This document shows, one piece after another, positions 24,648-32,508 of a DNA stretch of 36,314 nucleotides (positions are counted from its first letter, which is position 1; the number at the start of each line of letters is the position of its first letter). Under the pieces are notes generated by a model that saw nothing but the letters and a program-made list of their open reading frames with translations, did no database searches and was not told where the DNA came from. The stretch is from Streptomyces afghaniensis 772 (GTDB lineage: Bacteria > Actinomycetota > Actinomycetes > Streptomycetales > Streptomycetaceae): positions 1-36,314 of the forward strand of contig KE354250.1 of NCBI GenBank assembly GCA_000415505.1, given 5' to 3'. A program made the translations under genes and the position numbers.

Positions 24648-24812
24648 GAGAGCGCGTGTGCAGCGCGCACCAGCCTCCGCCTTCCCCGCACAGGAAGGCG
24701 GACAGAGGAACCGAGGCTCTCTGCCCTGACTGCCCCGGCTCCTCGTCCTTCGGCCGACCGGGACCGCACACCCCACGGCCGATACTGCTCCGGGCTGCGG
24801 TGCCGGGAGGGT
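24648..24812 (+). ncRNA. scr5239: Probable DasR-controlled small RNA, scr5239 homologue
   Basis: No convincing coding frame fills the 376-base gap before the kinase gene. From the predicted start (about 24648) the strand folds into several hairpins. They include GTGTGC/GCGCAC (24656-24670), a perfect 10-bp TCCGCCTTCC/GGAAGGCGGA (24676-24702), and CAGAG/CTCTG (24703-24723). The last is a GC-rich stem-loop at 24788-24809, a likely terminator. The span is about 160 bases. In S. coelicolor a 159-nt sRNA, scr5239, lies in this position upstream of the kinase gene SCO5239. It is reported to repress dagA (agarase), metE and PEP carboxykinase, and to be controlled by DasR. Exact ends here are inferred. 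Confidence 0.65.
24788..24809 (+). terminator. Probable terminator of the small RNA
   Basis: CTCC-G-GGC pairs with GCC-G-GGAG around the 6-base loop TGCGGT, with one symmetric G-G mismatch. Its position gives an RNA of about 159 bases from the predicted start. Between it and the kinase start (24919) I see only GC-rich sequence and a -10-like TACGCT at 24906-24911. Confidence 0.5.
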
Positions 24813-24918
24813 TGAGGGTCCCTCTCAGGCGCCGCGGCCCGCGGGTGTTCCAGGAGCCCGTACCTGTCCGGGCCCGTACATTTCAGAGCCGTACAAACCC
24901 CCGGGTACGCTCGCTCAC

Positions 24919-26394
24919 GTGCCCTCCATGAACGAACTCGTACGCCAGCACACCGCCCTCGACGACACCGATCTCGAGTGGCTCCACCTGCTGGTCTCGG
25001 AGTGGCAGCTGCTCTCCGACCTCTCCTTCGCCGACCTGGTGCTGTGGGTCCCCACCAGCGACGGCACGCGGTACGTGTCCGTCGCGCAGATGCGGCCCAA
25101 CACCGGTCCGACGTCCTACCAGGACGACATGGTGGGCCATCTCGTCCCGCGTGGCCGCCGCCCGATGCTGGACGCCGCCCACGACGAGGGCCGTATCGTG
25201 CGCGAGGGCGATCCCGAGTGGCGCGAGGAGGTCCCCGTCCGGGTCGAGTCGATCCCCGTACGGCGCGAGGGGCGCGTCCTCGGTGTCATCGCCCGCAACA
25301 CCAACCTCCTCACCGTGCGCACCCCGAGCCGCCTGGAGCTCACCTACCTGCAGAGCGCCTCCGACCTCGCGCAGATGATCGCGGCCGGCTCCTTCCCGTT
25401 CGCGAACCAGCAGCTCGACATGGACGCCTCACCCCGGGTGGGCGACGGCCTGATCCGGCTCGACGCCGACGGCATCGTCCAGTACGCCTCCCCGAACGCG
25501 CTGTCCGCCTACCACCGCCTCGGCCTCGCCTCCGACCTCGTCGGCCAGCACCTGGGCAGGACCACCGCCGAACTCGCCCCGACCCGGGGCCCGGTGGACG
25601 AGGCGCTCGCCAAGGTCGCCAGCGGGTGGGCGCCGCGCGAGTTCGAGATCGAGGCCAGCGACGGGGTCATCCAGTTCCGCGCGATCCCCCTCAAACCCAA
25701 GGGCACCCGCATCGGCTCGCTGGTCCTGCTCCGTGACGTCACCGAACTCCGCCGCCGGGAACGCGAGTTGATCACCAAGGACGCGACGATCCGGGAGATC
25801 CACCACCGCGTCAAGAACAACCTCCAGACGGTGGCGGCCCTGCTCCGCCTCCAGGCCCGGCGCATCGAATCCGACCGCGGCCGCGAGGCCCTGGAGGAGG
25901 CGGTGCGACGCGTCGGATCGATTGCGATCGTGCACGAGACGCTCTCCCAGAACCTGGACGAGCGCGTGGAGTTCGACGAGATCGCCGACCGCGTCCTGGC
26001 CATGGTCGCGGAGATCTCCCCGGGCAAGGTCACCGGCCGGCGCACCGGACGCTTCGGCATCCTCGACGCCGAGGTCGCCACCCCGCTGTCGATGGTGCTG
26101 ACCGAGGTTCTGCAGAACGCGCTGGAGCACGGCTTCCGCGAGGGCGACACCGGCACGGTCGAGGTGTCGGCGGTCCGCGGCGGTACGTCGAAGGAGGCCC
26201 GCCTGCTGGTCACCGTCCAGGACGACGGCGTCGGTCTGCCGGAAGGCTTCGATCCGCAGACCGCGGGCAACCTCGGCCTCCAGATCGTACGGACCCTGGT
26301 GGAGGGCGAGTTGGGGGGAACCTTCGACATGGTCCCGGCCCCGGAGCGCGGCACCCGTGTGATCCTCGACATCCCGGTGCCCGCGCGGAAGTAG
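24919..26394 (+). CDS. PdtaS-type sensor histidine kinase
   Basis: This 491-residue soluble kinase has an N-terminal GAF-like domain (about 5-160), a PAS domain (about 170-275), a HisKA_2 dimerisation domain with the phospho-acceptor in IHHRVKNNLQTVAALLRLQ (His295/296), and an HATPase domain (LTEVLQNALEHGF N-box, DDGVGLP G-box, to the end). It is collinear with actinobacterial PdtaS, which phosphorylates the RNA-binding ANTAR regulator PdtaR, encoded elsewhere. That system senses metals, nitric oxide or cyclic di-GMP in mycobacteria. GTG 24919 follows TACGCT by seven bases without a ribosome site, suggesting a leaderless message; ATG 24928 is the alternative. A long bidirectional terminator follows. 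Confidence 0.92.
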   Translation: MPSMNELVRQHTALDDTDLEWLHLLVSEWQLLSDLSFADLVLWVPTSDGTRYVSVAQMRPNTGPTSYQDDMVGHLVPRGRRPMLDAAHDEGRIVREGDPEWREEVPVRVESIPVRREGRVLGVIARNTNLLTVRTPSRLELTYLQSASDLAQMIAAGSFPFANQQLDMDASPRVGDGLIRLDADGIVQYASPNALSAYHRLGLASDLVGQHLGRTTAELAPTRGPVDEALAKVASGWAPREFEIEASDGVIQFRAIPLKPKGTRIGSLVLLRDVTELRRRERELITKDATIREIHHRVKNNLQTVAALLRLQARRIESDRGREALEEAVRRVGSIAIVHETLSQNLDERVEFDEIADRVLAMVAEISPGKVTGRRTGRFGILDAEVATPLSMVLTEVLQNALEHGFREGDTGTVEVSAVRGGTSKEARLLVTVQDDGVGLPEGFDPQTAGNLGLQIVRTLVEGELGGTFDMVPAPERGTRVILDIPVPARK

Positions 26395-26438
26395 GAGCGG
26401 CAGCATCGGGGCCTTGAAAGCGGCTCACGACAGCATTG

Positions 26439-26467
26439 AGCCCCGGGCCATCAAATGGCCCGGGGCT
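26439..26467. terminator. Bidirectional terminator between the kinase and wblE
   Basis: AGCCCCGGGCCAT (26439-26451) and ATGGCCCGGGGCT (26455-26467) form a perfect 13-bp stem with a 3-base loop. It can stop transcripts from both the kinase (ends 26394) and wblE (ends 26586, other strand). A smaller hairpin GCGTAC/GTACGC lies at 26534-26550. Confidence 0.9.
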
Positions 26468-26585
26468 AAAGCTCGTTGCTGCTTAACTAAGCGCATCGGG
26501 GGAACTGCGCGCTGCGGCTCGGGGGCGGGAGATGCGTACTCGCTGTACGCGCCGCCAAGCTCAGGCTGTCAGCAGGGGTGGGTTG

Positions 26586-26843
26586 TCAGGCGGAGGCCTG
26601 ACGGGCCCGGTTGCGGGCGGCGCGGCGCTTCATGGCGCGGCGCTCGTCCTCGCTGAGACCACCCCAGACGCCGGAGTCCTGACCGGACTCGAGCGCCCAC
26701 TGCAGACACTGCTCGATCACCGGGCAGCGACGGCAGACGGCCTTGGCTTCCTCGATCTGCAGCAGCGCAGGACCGGTGTTGCCGATGGGGAAGAAGAGCT
26801 CGGGGTCTTCCTCGCGGCAAACGGCGTTGTGACGCCAGTCCAT
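26586..26843 (-). CDS. wblE: WhiB-family iron-sulfur regulator WblE (WhiB1 orthologue)
   Basis: This 85-residue protein has the four cluster-binding cysteines Cys9, Cys37, Cys40 and Cys46 (CRRCPVIEQC). The turn GVWGG (58-62) and the basic tail RRAMKRRAARNRARQ, which contacts DNA, are also present. The sequence is essentially the actinobacterial WhiB1/WblE type. It binds a [4Fe-4S] cluster that reacts with nitric oxide and contacts region 4 of the principal sigma factor. Orthologues are essential in mycobacteria. The start ATG 26843 has AAGGAGAGG upstream. The leader is long (320 bases to the next gene) and contains a CRP-like site at 26889-26904. Confidence 0.96.
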   Translation of the reverse strand: MDWRHNAVCREEDPELFFPIGNTGPALLQIEEAKAVCRRCPVIEQCLQWALESGQDSGVWGGLSEDERRAMKRRAARNRARQASA

Positions 26844-26888
26844 GGCTGCTACCTCTCCTTGGTATTACGTGCAGGGCTTGCTTGTGAA

Positions 26889-26904
26889 TGTGAACGCTTT
26901 CACG
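26889..26904. promoter_or_regulatory. CRP-like site upstream of wblE
   Basis: TGTGAACGCTTTCACG matches the CRP half-sites TGTGA-N6-TCACA with a single mismatch, 46 bases before the wblE start. Mycobacterial whiB1 is a known target of the CRP protein Rv3676, so conservation of the link is plausible. I cannot place the promoter in the 26844-27163 gap. Confidence 0.6.
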
Positions 26905-27122
26905 AATCCCTCAACAAGTGAAGGGCCGACTGCCAGGTTCCCGGCGAAGGTCCTGTGAGTTGAAGAGGGGTTCTGGTGATCAGTGGAGGCCGGTGTTGCG
27001 GGCCGTCTCGATCGCCACGTAGAGACTCGCAAACCTCAGCGGCGGATACAACCCCTTCTGGAAAGTTTTTTTGATTCTTCGGTGTCGACTAGGTCACAGC
27101 CGTACTTCCATGGGGTGGATCC

Positions 27123-27158
27123 TGGCCTAAACGTTCGAGTGAAAGGACTTTAGCCAGT
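27123..27158 (-). terminator. Possible hairpin after the lipid kinase gene
   Basis: CTGGC-C-TAAA (27123-27132) pairs with TTTA-GCCAG (27150-27158) with a single bulged base and a 17-base loop, just beyond the kinase stop on the minus strand. The long loop makes this uncertain. Confidence 0.35.
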
Positions 27159-27163
27159 TCTGC

Positions 27164-28132
27164 TCACACAATCACACGCAGTGCACGGCGTACGCCTGTG
27201 AACGTCACGCTTGTTCGCAGCCCCAGGTGGTCACCGTCCATCTGGAGGGGGAGCGGCACCTTCGAATGCAAGGTGAACTCGGTCAAATCGTGCAGAGAGG
27301 TCGCGTGCTTGCCACGGGGTCCGCGCTCGGGGGACGAAGTGAGCAACTGGGTGCCATACCGGGCAACCGCCGCCGTGGAGAGCCGGCTGAGACCGAAGAG
27401 ATCGAGTCCGGTATCGAACGAGGCCTTAGGCGCCGCGTAGATCGGGCGATTCCCCAGAAACGTCCACGGGGAGGTGTTCGAGACTATGGACAGCACCAGA
27501 TCGGTGACCGGATCCTCGCCGGCCCGCTCCAGCGTGATCGTCCCGTGCCGGCGGTGCGGCTCGCCGAGGAGCTGGCGCACGACCTGGCGGACGTAAAGAG
27601 CGTGTGTGGATTTCCGGCCGCGCTCGCGGTGCTGCTCCACCCGGCCGACCACGCCGGCGTCGAAGCCGAGCCCCGCGTTGAAGGTGAACCAGCGGGAGGG
27701 CACCGCCTCGTCCTCCGTGCCCGGGGTGCCGGAGGTCAGACCCAGACCGACGGTGCGTTCGCTGCCGTCGCGCAGGGCGTCCAGCAGAGCCCCGGTGGCT
27801 TCCACCGCGTCATTGGGCAGGCCCAGAGCGCGGGCGAAGACGTTGGTGGAGCCGCCCGGGACCACCGCGAGGCCGGGGAGGTGTCCCGGGTCGGGACCGG
27901 CGTGCAGGAGACCGTTGACCACCTCGTTGACCGTGCCGTCGCCGCCGAGGGCCACCACCAGGTCTATGTCGTCGCTCTCCGCCGCGTGCCGGCCCAGGTC
28001 TCGCGCATGGCCGCGGTACTCGGTGGTGACCGCTTCGAGCTTCATCTCGCTGGCGAGCGCGTGGATCAGTACGTCGCGTGTGCGCGCACTTGTGGTGGTT
28101 GCCGCCGGATTGACCACGAGAAGTGCACGCAT
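27164..28132 (-). CDS. Diacylglycerol kinase-like lipid kinase
   Basis: This 322-residue protein has the DAGK catalytic fold. ALGGDGTVNEVVNGL (residues 61-75) binds ATP. AVVPGGSTNVFARALG is the second nucleotide motif, in which the common PxGTGND has become PGGSTNV. The C-terminal beta-sandwich domain follows. Such enzymes phosphorylate diacylglycerol or related lipids, such as sphingoid bases or phosphatidylglycerol; the substrate here is open. The N-terminus MRALLVVNPAA is classical, so the ATG 28132 start is secure. It is divergent from the small membrane protein gene at 28248, and wblE follows 320 bases downstream on the same strand. Confidence 0.92.
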   Translation of the reverse strand: MRALLVVNPAATTTSARTRDVLIHALASEMKLEAVTTEYRGHARDLGRHAAESDDIDLVVALGGDGTVNEVVNGLLHAGPDPGHLPGLAVVPGGSTNVFARALGLPNDAVEATGALLDALRDGSERTVGLGLTSGTPGTEDEAVPSRWFTFNAGLGFDAGVVGRVEQHRERGRKSTHALYVRQVVRQLLGEPHRRHGTITLERAGEDPVTDLVLSIVSNTSPWTFLGNRPIYAAPKASFDTGLDLFGLSRLSTAAVARYGTQLLTSSPERGPRGKHATSLHDLTEFTLHSKVPLPLQMDGDHLGLRTSVTFTGVRRALRVIV

Positions 28133-28247
28133 GACTGGCAGCGTACCTACTGGGTGGTACCTGGCCCAGACCGAGGTAGGGATCAGGTAAGAGAGCGGAG
28201 GTGAACCTCGCCATGAGGGGCGCGTACGACAGGGCTACTCTTCAGGG

Positions 28248-28697
28248 GTGAGCAGTGAGCAGACCCCCACCACCCCGGACATCACCGGCCCCCGCCCGCG
28301 GCGGCTGACGTACGCCGCACTGCTGGCCGCACTGGAAGGGCTCGCGCTGGTCGTCGGCGGCGTCTGGATCCTCGTCCTCGGTCTCACGGGTGAGCCGGAC
28401 GACCGCCGGCAGGCCGTGACCGGGGGCATCACGCTGGTCGTGCTCGCGCTGCTGCCGCTGCTCGCCGCGCGCGGGCTGCTCGGCCGCCGCAGCTGGAGCC
28501 GCGGCCCGGCCGTCATCACCCAGCTCATGGCGCTGCCGGTGGCCTACAACCTGCTCCAGGCCGACAGCATGGCCATTCCGGCCGGGATCGCCCTCGCGGT
28601 CGTGGCCGTCGCGGCACTCGTCCTGCTCGTGAATCCCGAGACGACCCGGGCCCTCGGGATCCGCGGGCCCGGCAACCCCGGCAACCTGGAGAAGTAG
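28248..28697 (+). CDS. Small integral membrane protein
   Basis: This 149-residue protein has four predicted helices (about 22-46, 56-76, 86-103, 107-128) and a short polar tail. No family can be named with confidence; similar proteins are annotated as conserved Streptomyces membrane proteins. The start GTG 28248 has no ribosome site but is six bases after a good -10 box (TACTCT, 28236-28241), so translation is probably leaderless. It converges on sigH with only three bases between the stops. No functional link is visible. Confidence 0.8.
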   Translation: MSSEQTPTTPDITGPRPRRLTYAALLAALEGLALVVGGVWILVLGLTGEPDDRRQAVTGGITLVVLALLPLLAARGLLGRRSWSRGPAVITQLMALPVAYNLLQADSMAIPAGIALAVVAVAALVLLVNPETTRALGIRGPGNPGNLEK

Positions 28698-28700
28698 CCG

Positions 28701-29867
28701 TCACTCCTCGACGAGGAGCTTCTCCCGGAGCTGCGCCAGTGTGCGCGCCAGCAGCCGCGAGACGTGCATCTGCGAGATGCCGACCTCCTGCGCGATCTGC
28801 GACTGGGTCATGTTGCCGAAGAAGCGCAGCAGCAGGATCCGCTTCTCGCGCGGCGGGAGATCCTCCAGCAGCGGCTTGAGGGACTCCCGGTACTCCACGC
28901 CCTCCAGCGCCTCGTCCTCCGCGCCGAGGGTGTCAGCGACCGCCGGGGACTCGTCGTCGGTGTCGGGGACGTCCAGGGACAGCGTGGAGTACGCATTGGC
29001 GGACTCCAGGCCCTCCAGGACCTCCTCCTCCGAGATCGCCAGCTTCTCGGCGAGCTCGTGGACCGTGGGGGAGCGGCCGTGCAACTGCGAGAGCTCGGCC
29101 GTGGCCGTGGTCAGCGACAGGCGCAGCTCCTGGAGGCGGCGCGGGACGCGCACCGCCCAGCCCTTGTCGCGGAAGTGCCGCTTGATCTCGCCGACGACCG
29201 TCGGGGTCGCGTACGTGGAGAACTCCACGCCGCGGTCCGGGTCGAAGCGGTCGACCGACTTGATCAGCCCGATCGTGGCGACCTGTGTGAGGTCGTCCAG
29301 CGGCTCGCCGCGGTTGCGGAAGCGCCGCGCGAGATGCTCCACGAGCGGCAGGTGCATGCGGACCAGCTGGTTGCGCAGCTCCGCGTACTCGGGGCTGCCG
29401 TTGCTCAGGGTGCGCAGTTTGAGGAACATTTCGCGCGCCCCGCTGCGATCCGGGGAGCCGTGCGACGCACCCTGTGTGTGGTGCGCGCGCGGCGCTGCGT
29501 CCTCGGAGTGTCGCTCGTGCTCGCTCATCGTCCCGCCCGTCGCCCTTCCCCGAGCCCTCGCCTCCTCCTCCACTCCCGGCTTCACGCGAGTGGGGGGACC
29601 CCCTTGGGCGGGAGATGCCGCGATCCCTCCGCCCGGAGGCGCGCTCCGCACGGCACCGTCCCGGTCCCGCCGCTCGCCGCCCGGGAGGACGGCCCCCGCG
29701 GATTCGTCCTCGGGATGCGGGCGGGCCTGCTCGGGGATGCCGTCGATGCCGTCCGCCATGCGCCGGGTGCCGCCGGGCGCCGTGCCCGCGCCTGGGGCCG
29801 TGCCCTCGGCAGGCAGCTCTCGTGTGCCGCGCTCTTCGTCCCGCACCGGCCCGTCCTCGTTCCTCAC
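28701..29867 (-). CDS. sigH: SigH, SigB/SigF-type stress-response sigma factor, with alternative starts
   Basis: The core sigma factor starts at ATG 29528 (275 residues). It has region 2 (LVRMHLPLVEHLARRF ... DLTQVATIGLIKSVDRFDPDRGVEFSTYATPTVVGEIKRHFRD), region 3 and region 4 (MTQSQIAQEVGISQMHVSRLLARTL). The frame stays open upstream without stops. GTG 29867 overlaps the ushX stop (GTGA, 29864-29867) and gives a 388-residue form; ATG 29759 gives an intermediate of 352. The extension is acidic, Pro/Gly-rich and probably disordered. In S. coelicolor SigH is made as several isoforms and processed, and it functions in osmotic stress and septation. I annotate the longest coupled form. It is regulated by the anti-sigma factor UshX. 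Confidence 0.9.
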   Translation of the reverse strand: MRNEDGPVRDEERGTRELPAEGTAPGAGTAPGGTRRMADGIDGIPEQARPHPEDESAGAVLPGGERRDRDGAVRSAPPGGGIAASPAQGGPPTRVKPGVEEEARARGRATGGTMSEHERHSEDAAPRAHHTQGASHGSPDRSGAREMFLKLRTLSNGSPEYAELRNQLVRMHLPLVEHLARRFRNRGEPLDDLTQVATIGLIKSVDRFDPDRGVEFSTYATPTVVGEIKRHFRDKGWAVRVPRRLQELRLSLTTATAELSQLHGRSPTVHELAEKLAISEEEVLEGLESANAYSTLSLDVPDTDDESPAVADTLGAEDEALEGVEYRESLKPLLEDLPPREKRILLLRFFGNMTQSQIAQEVGISQMHVSRLLARTLAQLREKLLVEE

Positions 29868-30277
29868 GCCGGCCCGGGTCCCGCGCCGCGCTGTTTGTAG
29901 AGGCTGATCGAAACGGTTTTGTCCTTGTCTACGGCGGAGGAGACCTTGCCCGCGAGAGCGGACAGGACCGTCCAGGCGAAGGTGTCCCGCGAGGGGGCAT
30001 GGCCATCCGTGGTCGGCGCCGAGACGGTGACCTCGAGCGAGTCGTCGACGAGGCGGAAGACACAGCTGAGTACGGAGCCGGGCACGGCCTGCTGAAGCAG
30101 GATCGCGCAGGCCTCGTCCACCGCGATGCGCAGGTCCTCGATCTCGTCGAGGGTGAAGTCCAAACGGGCCGCGAGACCGGCCGTGGCCGTACGCAGCACC
30201 GACAGGTAGGCACCCGCGGCCGGCAGCCGGACTTCCACGAAGTCCTGGGTCGCGGGCTCGCCTGCGATCTGGGACAC
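29864..30277 (-). CDS. ushX: UshX (PrsH), RsbW-like anti-sigma factor for SigH
   Basis: This 137-residue protein of the HATPase_c (RsbW/SpoIIAB) family binds and inhibits SigH. The N-box region reads LDEIEDLRIAVDEACAILLQQA (residues about 43-64). The later G-box is degenerate (VSAPTTDG), so kinase activity is doubtful. I place the start at GTG 30277 because GGAGG lies five bases upstream; ATG 30289 adds four residues but has no ribosome site. Its stop overlaps the sigH GTG, consistent with stoichiometric coupling. A SigB-type promoter candidate lies at 30488-30513. The 220-base gap otherwise shows no clear features. Confidence 0.92.
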   Translation of the reverse strand: MSQIAGEPATQDFVEVRLPAAGAYLSVLRTATAGLAARLDFTLDEIEDLRIAVDEACAILLQQAVPGSVLSCVFRLVDDSLEVTVSAPTTDGHAPSRDTFAWTVLSALAGKVSSAVDKDKTVSISLYKQRGAGPGPA

Positions 30278-30487
30278 CCTCACCTCCATGGTGGTACAAG
30301 CGTTTCAGGGCCGAGGGTCGCCCCCCGGGGTAACGCGATACGTGGTTCAGCGGTGACGCTATCGCGCTCTCAACGGTCCTGTCCCCGGGACCCCAACCCC
30401 TTGCCGTCACTCACAGTAAACCTGTGGATACGCTCCGTGTCTAGGGGGTTGGCGGGCCCAAATGGGAAGAGCGCGCGCCGGGTTGAC

Positions 30488-30513
30488 GTACCCAGACGTC
30501 AGACGGTCGAACC
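30488..30513 (-). promoter_or_regulatory. SigB/SigH-type promoter upstream of ushX-sigH
   Basis: On the minus strand GGTTCG (30513-30508), a 14-base spacer and GGGTAC (30493-30488) match the SigB-family pattern GTTT/N14-16/GGGTAY, about 200 bases before ushX. It suggests autoregulation by SigH or a related sigma factor. Confidence 0.6.
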
Positions 30514-30537
30514 GTCCGGCGCCGGGGTCCTGTCGAG

Positions 30538-30798
30538 TCACACCAGGACATGATCGACGAAGCACCAGCGCCAGGTCTCCCCGGGCTCGTGGGTCCGCAT
30601 CACGGGATGCCCCGACTCCTTGTGGTGCTCCGCCGCGTGCCGCCCCGGTGAGGAGTCGCAGCAGCCGACGTGACCGCAGCTCAGGCACAGCCGCAGTTGC
30701 ACCGGATCCATGCCCTCGGCCAGGCACACCGGGCACGTCTCGCTGAGCGGGACGGGTTCGGGGTGCGGCAGCGCGTCGGCATGCGTGCACTGTTTCAT
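30538..30798 (-). CDS. UBP-type zinc-finger protein
   Basis: This 86-residue protein is one ubiquitin-hydrolase-like zinc finger. The ligand pattern is CPVC, then CLSCGHVGCCDSSPGRHAAEHHKESGHPVM and a final TWRWCFVDH. Prokaryotic UBP domains have no ubiquitin to bind, and their role is unknown; in actinobacteria they often sit beside Na+/H+ antiporter genes, as here, or are fused to them. It is divergent from the antiporter gene (gap 63 bases), and the sigH promoter candidate overlaps its downstream side. The ribosome site before ATG 30798 is weak. Confidence 0.9.
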   Translation of the reverse strand: MKQCTHADALPHPEPVPLSETCPVCLAEGMDPVQLRLCLSCGHVGCCDSSPGRHAAEHHKESGHPVMRTHEPGETWRWCFVDHVLV

Positions 30799-30861
30799 GA
30801 TTGCCAGGTTACGACGGTCGCGCCGAAGACCGCGTGGAAAAAAAGAGGGCGGGCGAGAACG

Positions 30862-32459
30862 ATGGACGTGATGCCACTGCTGTTGCTGGTGGCGGGCAGC
30901 GCCACGATCGCCGCGGTGGCCAGGCGCACACCGGTTCCGGCCCCGCTGCTGCTGGTGGCGGTCGGGCTGGCGGTCAGTTCCGTCCCCGGCGTGCCGGACT
31001 ACACCCTCGACCCGCATGTCGTCCTGCCGCTCCTCCTGCCCCCGCTGCTGCACACGGCCGCCACCGACAGCTCCTACCTCGACCTGCGGGCGCAGCTGCG
31101 GCCGGTCGCGCTGCTGTCCGTCGGGTACGTGTTGTTCGCGACCTTCGTCGTCGGCTGGGCCCTGTACATGCTCGTGCCGGACCTGCCGCTGACCGCGGCC
31201 CTGGTCTTCGGCGCGGTGGTGGCGCCGCCGGACGCGGTCGCGGCGACTGCCGTGGCCCGCCGGGTCGGGCTCCCGTCGCGGATCACCACGATCCTCCAGG
31301 GCGAGTCCCTGCTCAACGACGCCACCGCGATCACCGCCTACCGGGTGGCCCTGGCCGCCGCCGTCGGCGAGGGCGCGACCTGGGCCGGTGGCATCGGCGA
31401 GTTCCTGCTCGCAGCGGTCGGCGGCGTCGCGGCCGGGCTCGTGCTGATGGCGCCGATCCACTGGCTGCGCACGCACGTGAAGGAGGCGCTGTTCCAGAAC
31501 ACGCTCTCCTTGCTCACACCGTTCGTCGCGTACGCCGCCGCCGAGCAGGTGCACGCCTCGGGCGTCCTCGCGGTCGTGGTCGTCGCGCTCTACCTGGGTC
31601 ACCGCGCGTGGGAGGTCGACTTCGCCACGCGGCTCCAGGAGGAGGCGGTGTGGAAGATGGTCGCCTTCGTCCTGGAGTCGGCGGTGTTCGCGCTGATCGG
31701 ACTCCAGCTGCCGGTGGTGCTGAGAGGCCTCGGTGAGTACGAGGGGGTACTGGCCGCCTGGTACGCGGTCGCCGTCTTCCTGGTGGTCGTCGCGGCCCGG
31801 TTCGTGTGGGTGTACCCGGCGACCTTCCTGCCGCGGCTGCTGTCGGCCCGGATCCGCGAGCGGGAGGCGAGCCCGACCTGGAGAGGGCCGTTCGTGGTCG
31901 CGTGGGCCGGTATGCGGGGCGTGGTCTCGCTGGCCATCGCCTTCTCGATCCCGCTCACCCTGCACGACGGCGAGGAGCCCTTCCCGCACCGCAACCTCAT
32001 CCTCTTCCTGACCTTCACGACGGTCATCGGGACGCTGGTCGTGCAGGGGCTCACCCTGCCCCCGCTGATCCGTCTGCTGAAGTTCCCCGCGCGGGACACA
32101 CAGGCCGAGACCCTGGCCGAGGCCAACGCCCAGGCACAGGCCTCCCGGGCCGCCGAGCGGCGCCTGGACGAACTCCTCACCGACGACCGCAACGCCCTGC
32201 CCGCCCGCTCGCCGACCGGCTCCGCATCGTCCTGGAGCGCCGCCGCAACGCCGTCTGGGAACGGCTCGGGCAGGCCAACCCGGTCACCGGGGAGTCCGTC
32301 GACGACACCTACCGGCGGCTGTCGCGGGAGATGATCAGCGCCGAGCGCGAGGTGTTCGTCAGGCTCAGGGACGCCCGGTACATCGACGACGAGATGCTGC
32401 GGACGCTGCTGCGCAGGCTGGACCTGGAGGAGGCGGCGGCCTTCCGGGAGACGGCGTAG
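30862..32459 (+). pseudogene. CPA1-family Na+/H+ antiporter with an apparent frameshift near its C-terminus
   Basis: The transporter has about 12 helices. The CPA1 ion-binding region is GESLLNDATAITAYRVALAA, with PPDAVAATAVARRVGLP before it. It reads cleanly from ATG 30862 to about 32200 (RRLDELLTDDRNALPA). The expected C-terminal regulatory segment then continues one frame over (PLADRLRIVLERRRNAVWERL and on) to TAG at 32457-32459. Adding one base in the C-rich run at about 32195-32212 restores a protein of about 532 residues. As given, the first frame would end at 32334 with a foreign tail. The membrane domain is intact either way, so function may persist. Role: sodium or proton homeostasis and pH tolerance. 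Confidence 0.8.
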
Positions 32460-32508
32460 GGGCGGGGAGGATCGGAAAAAAGTTGGGTGTCACGGGAAAC
32501 GGTGAGCG

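Noticed and set aside
26980-27018. Twelve-residue minus-strand frame (GTG 27018) in the wblE leader
   Set aside because: It reads sensibly (VAIETARNTGLH) but has no ribosome site or identified promoter. Without conservation data it cannot be supported.
27081-27110. TCGACTAGGTCACAG resembling a DasR site
   Set aside because: The TGGTCT half-site is absent and it scores far below the other dre sites.
29868-30410. Further upstream extension of the sigH frame to 30410
   Set aside because: It would lie wholly within ushX in another frame and reads as Arg/Gly-rich shadow sequence. The GTG coupled to the ushX stop is the furthest plausible start.
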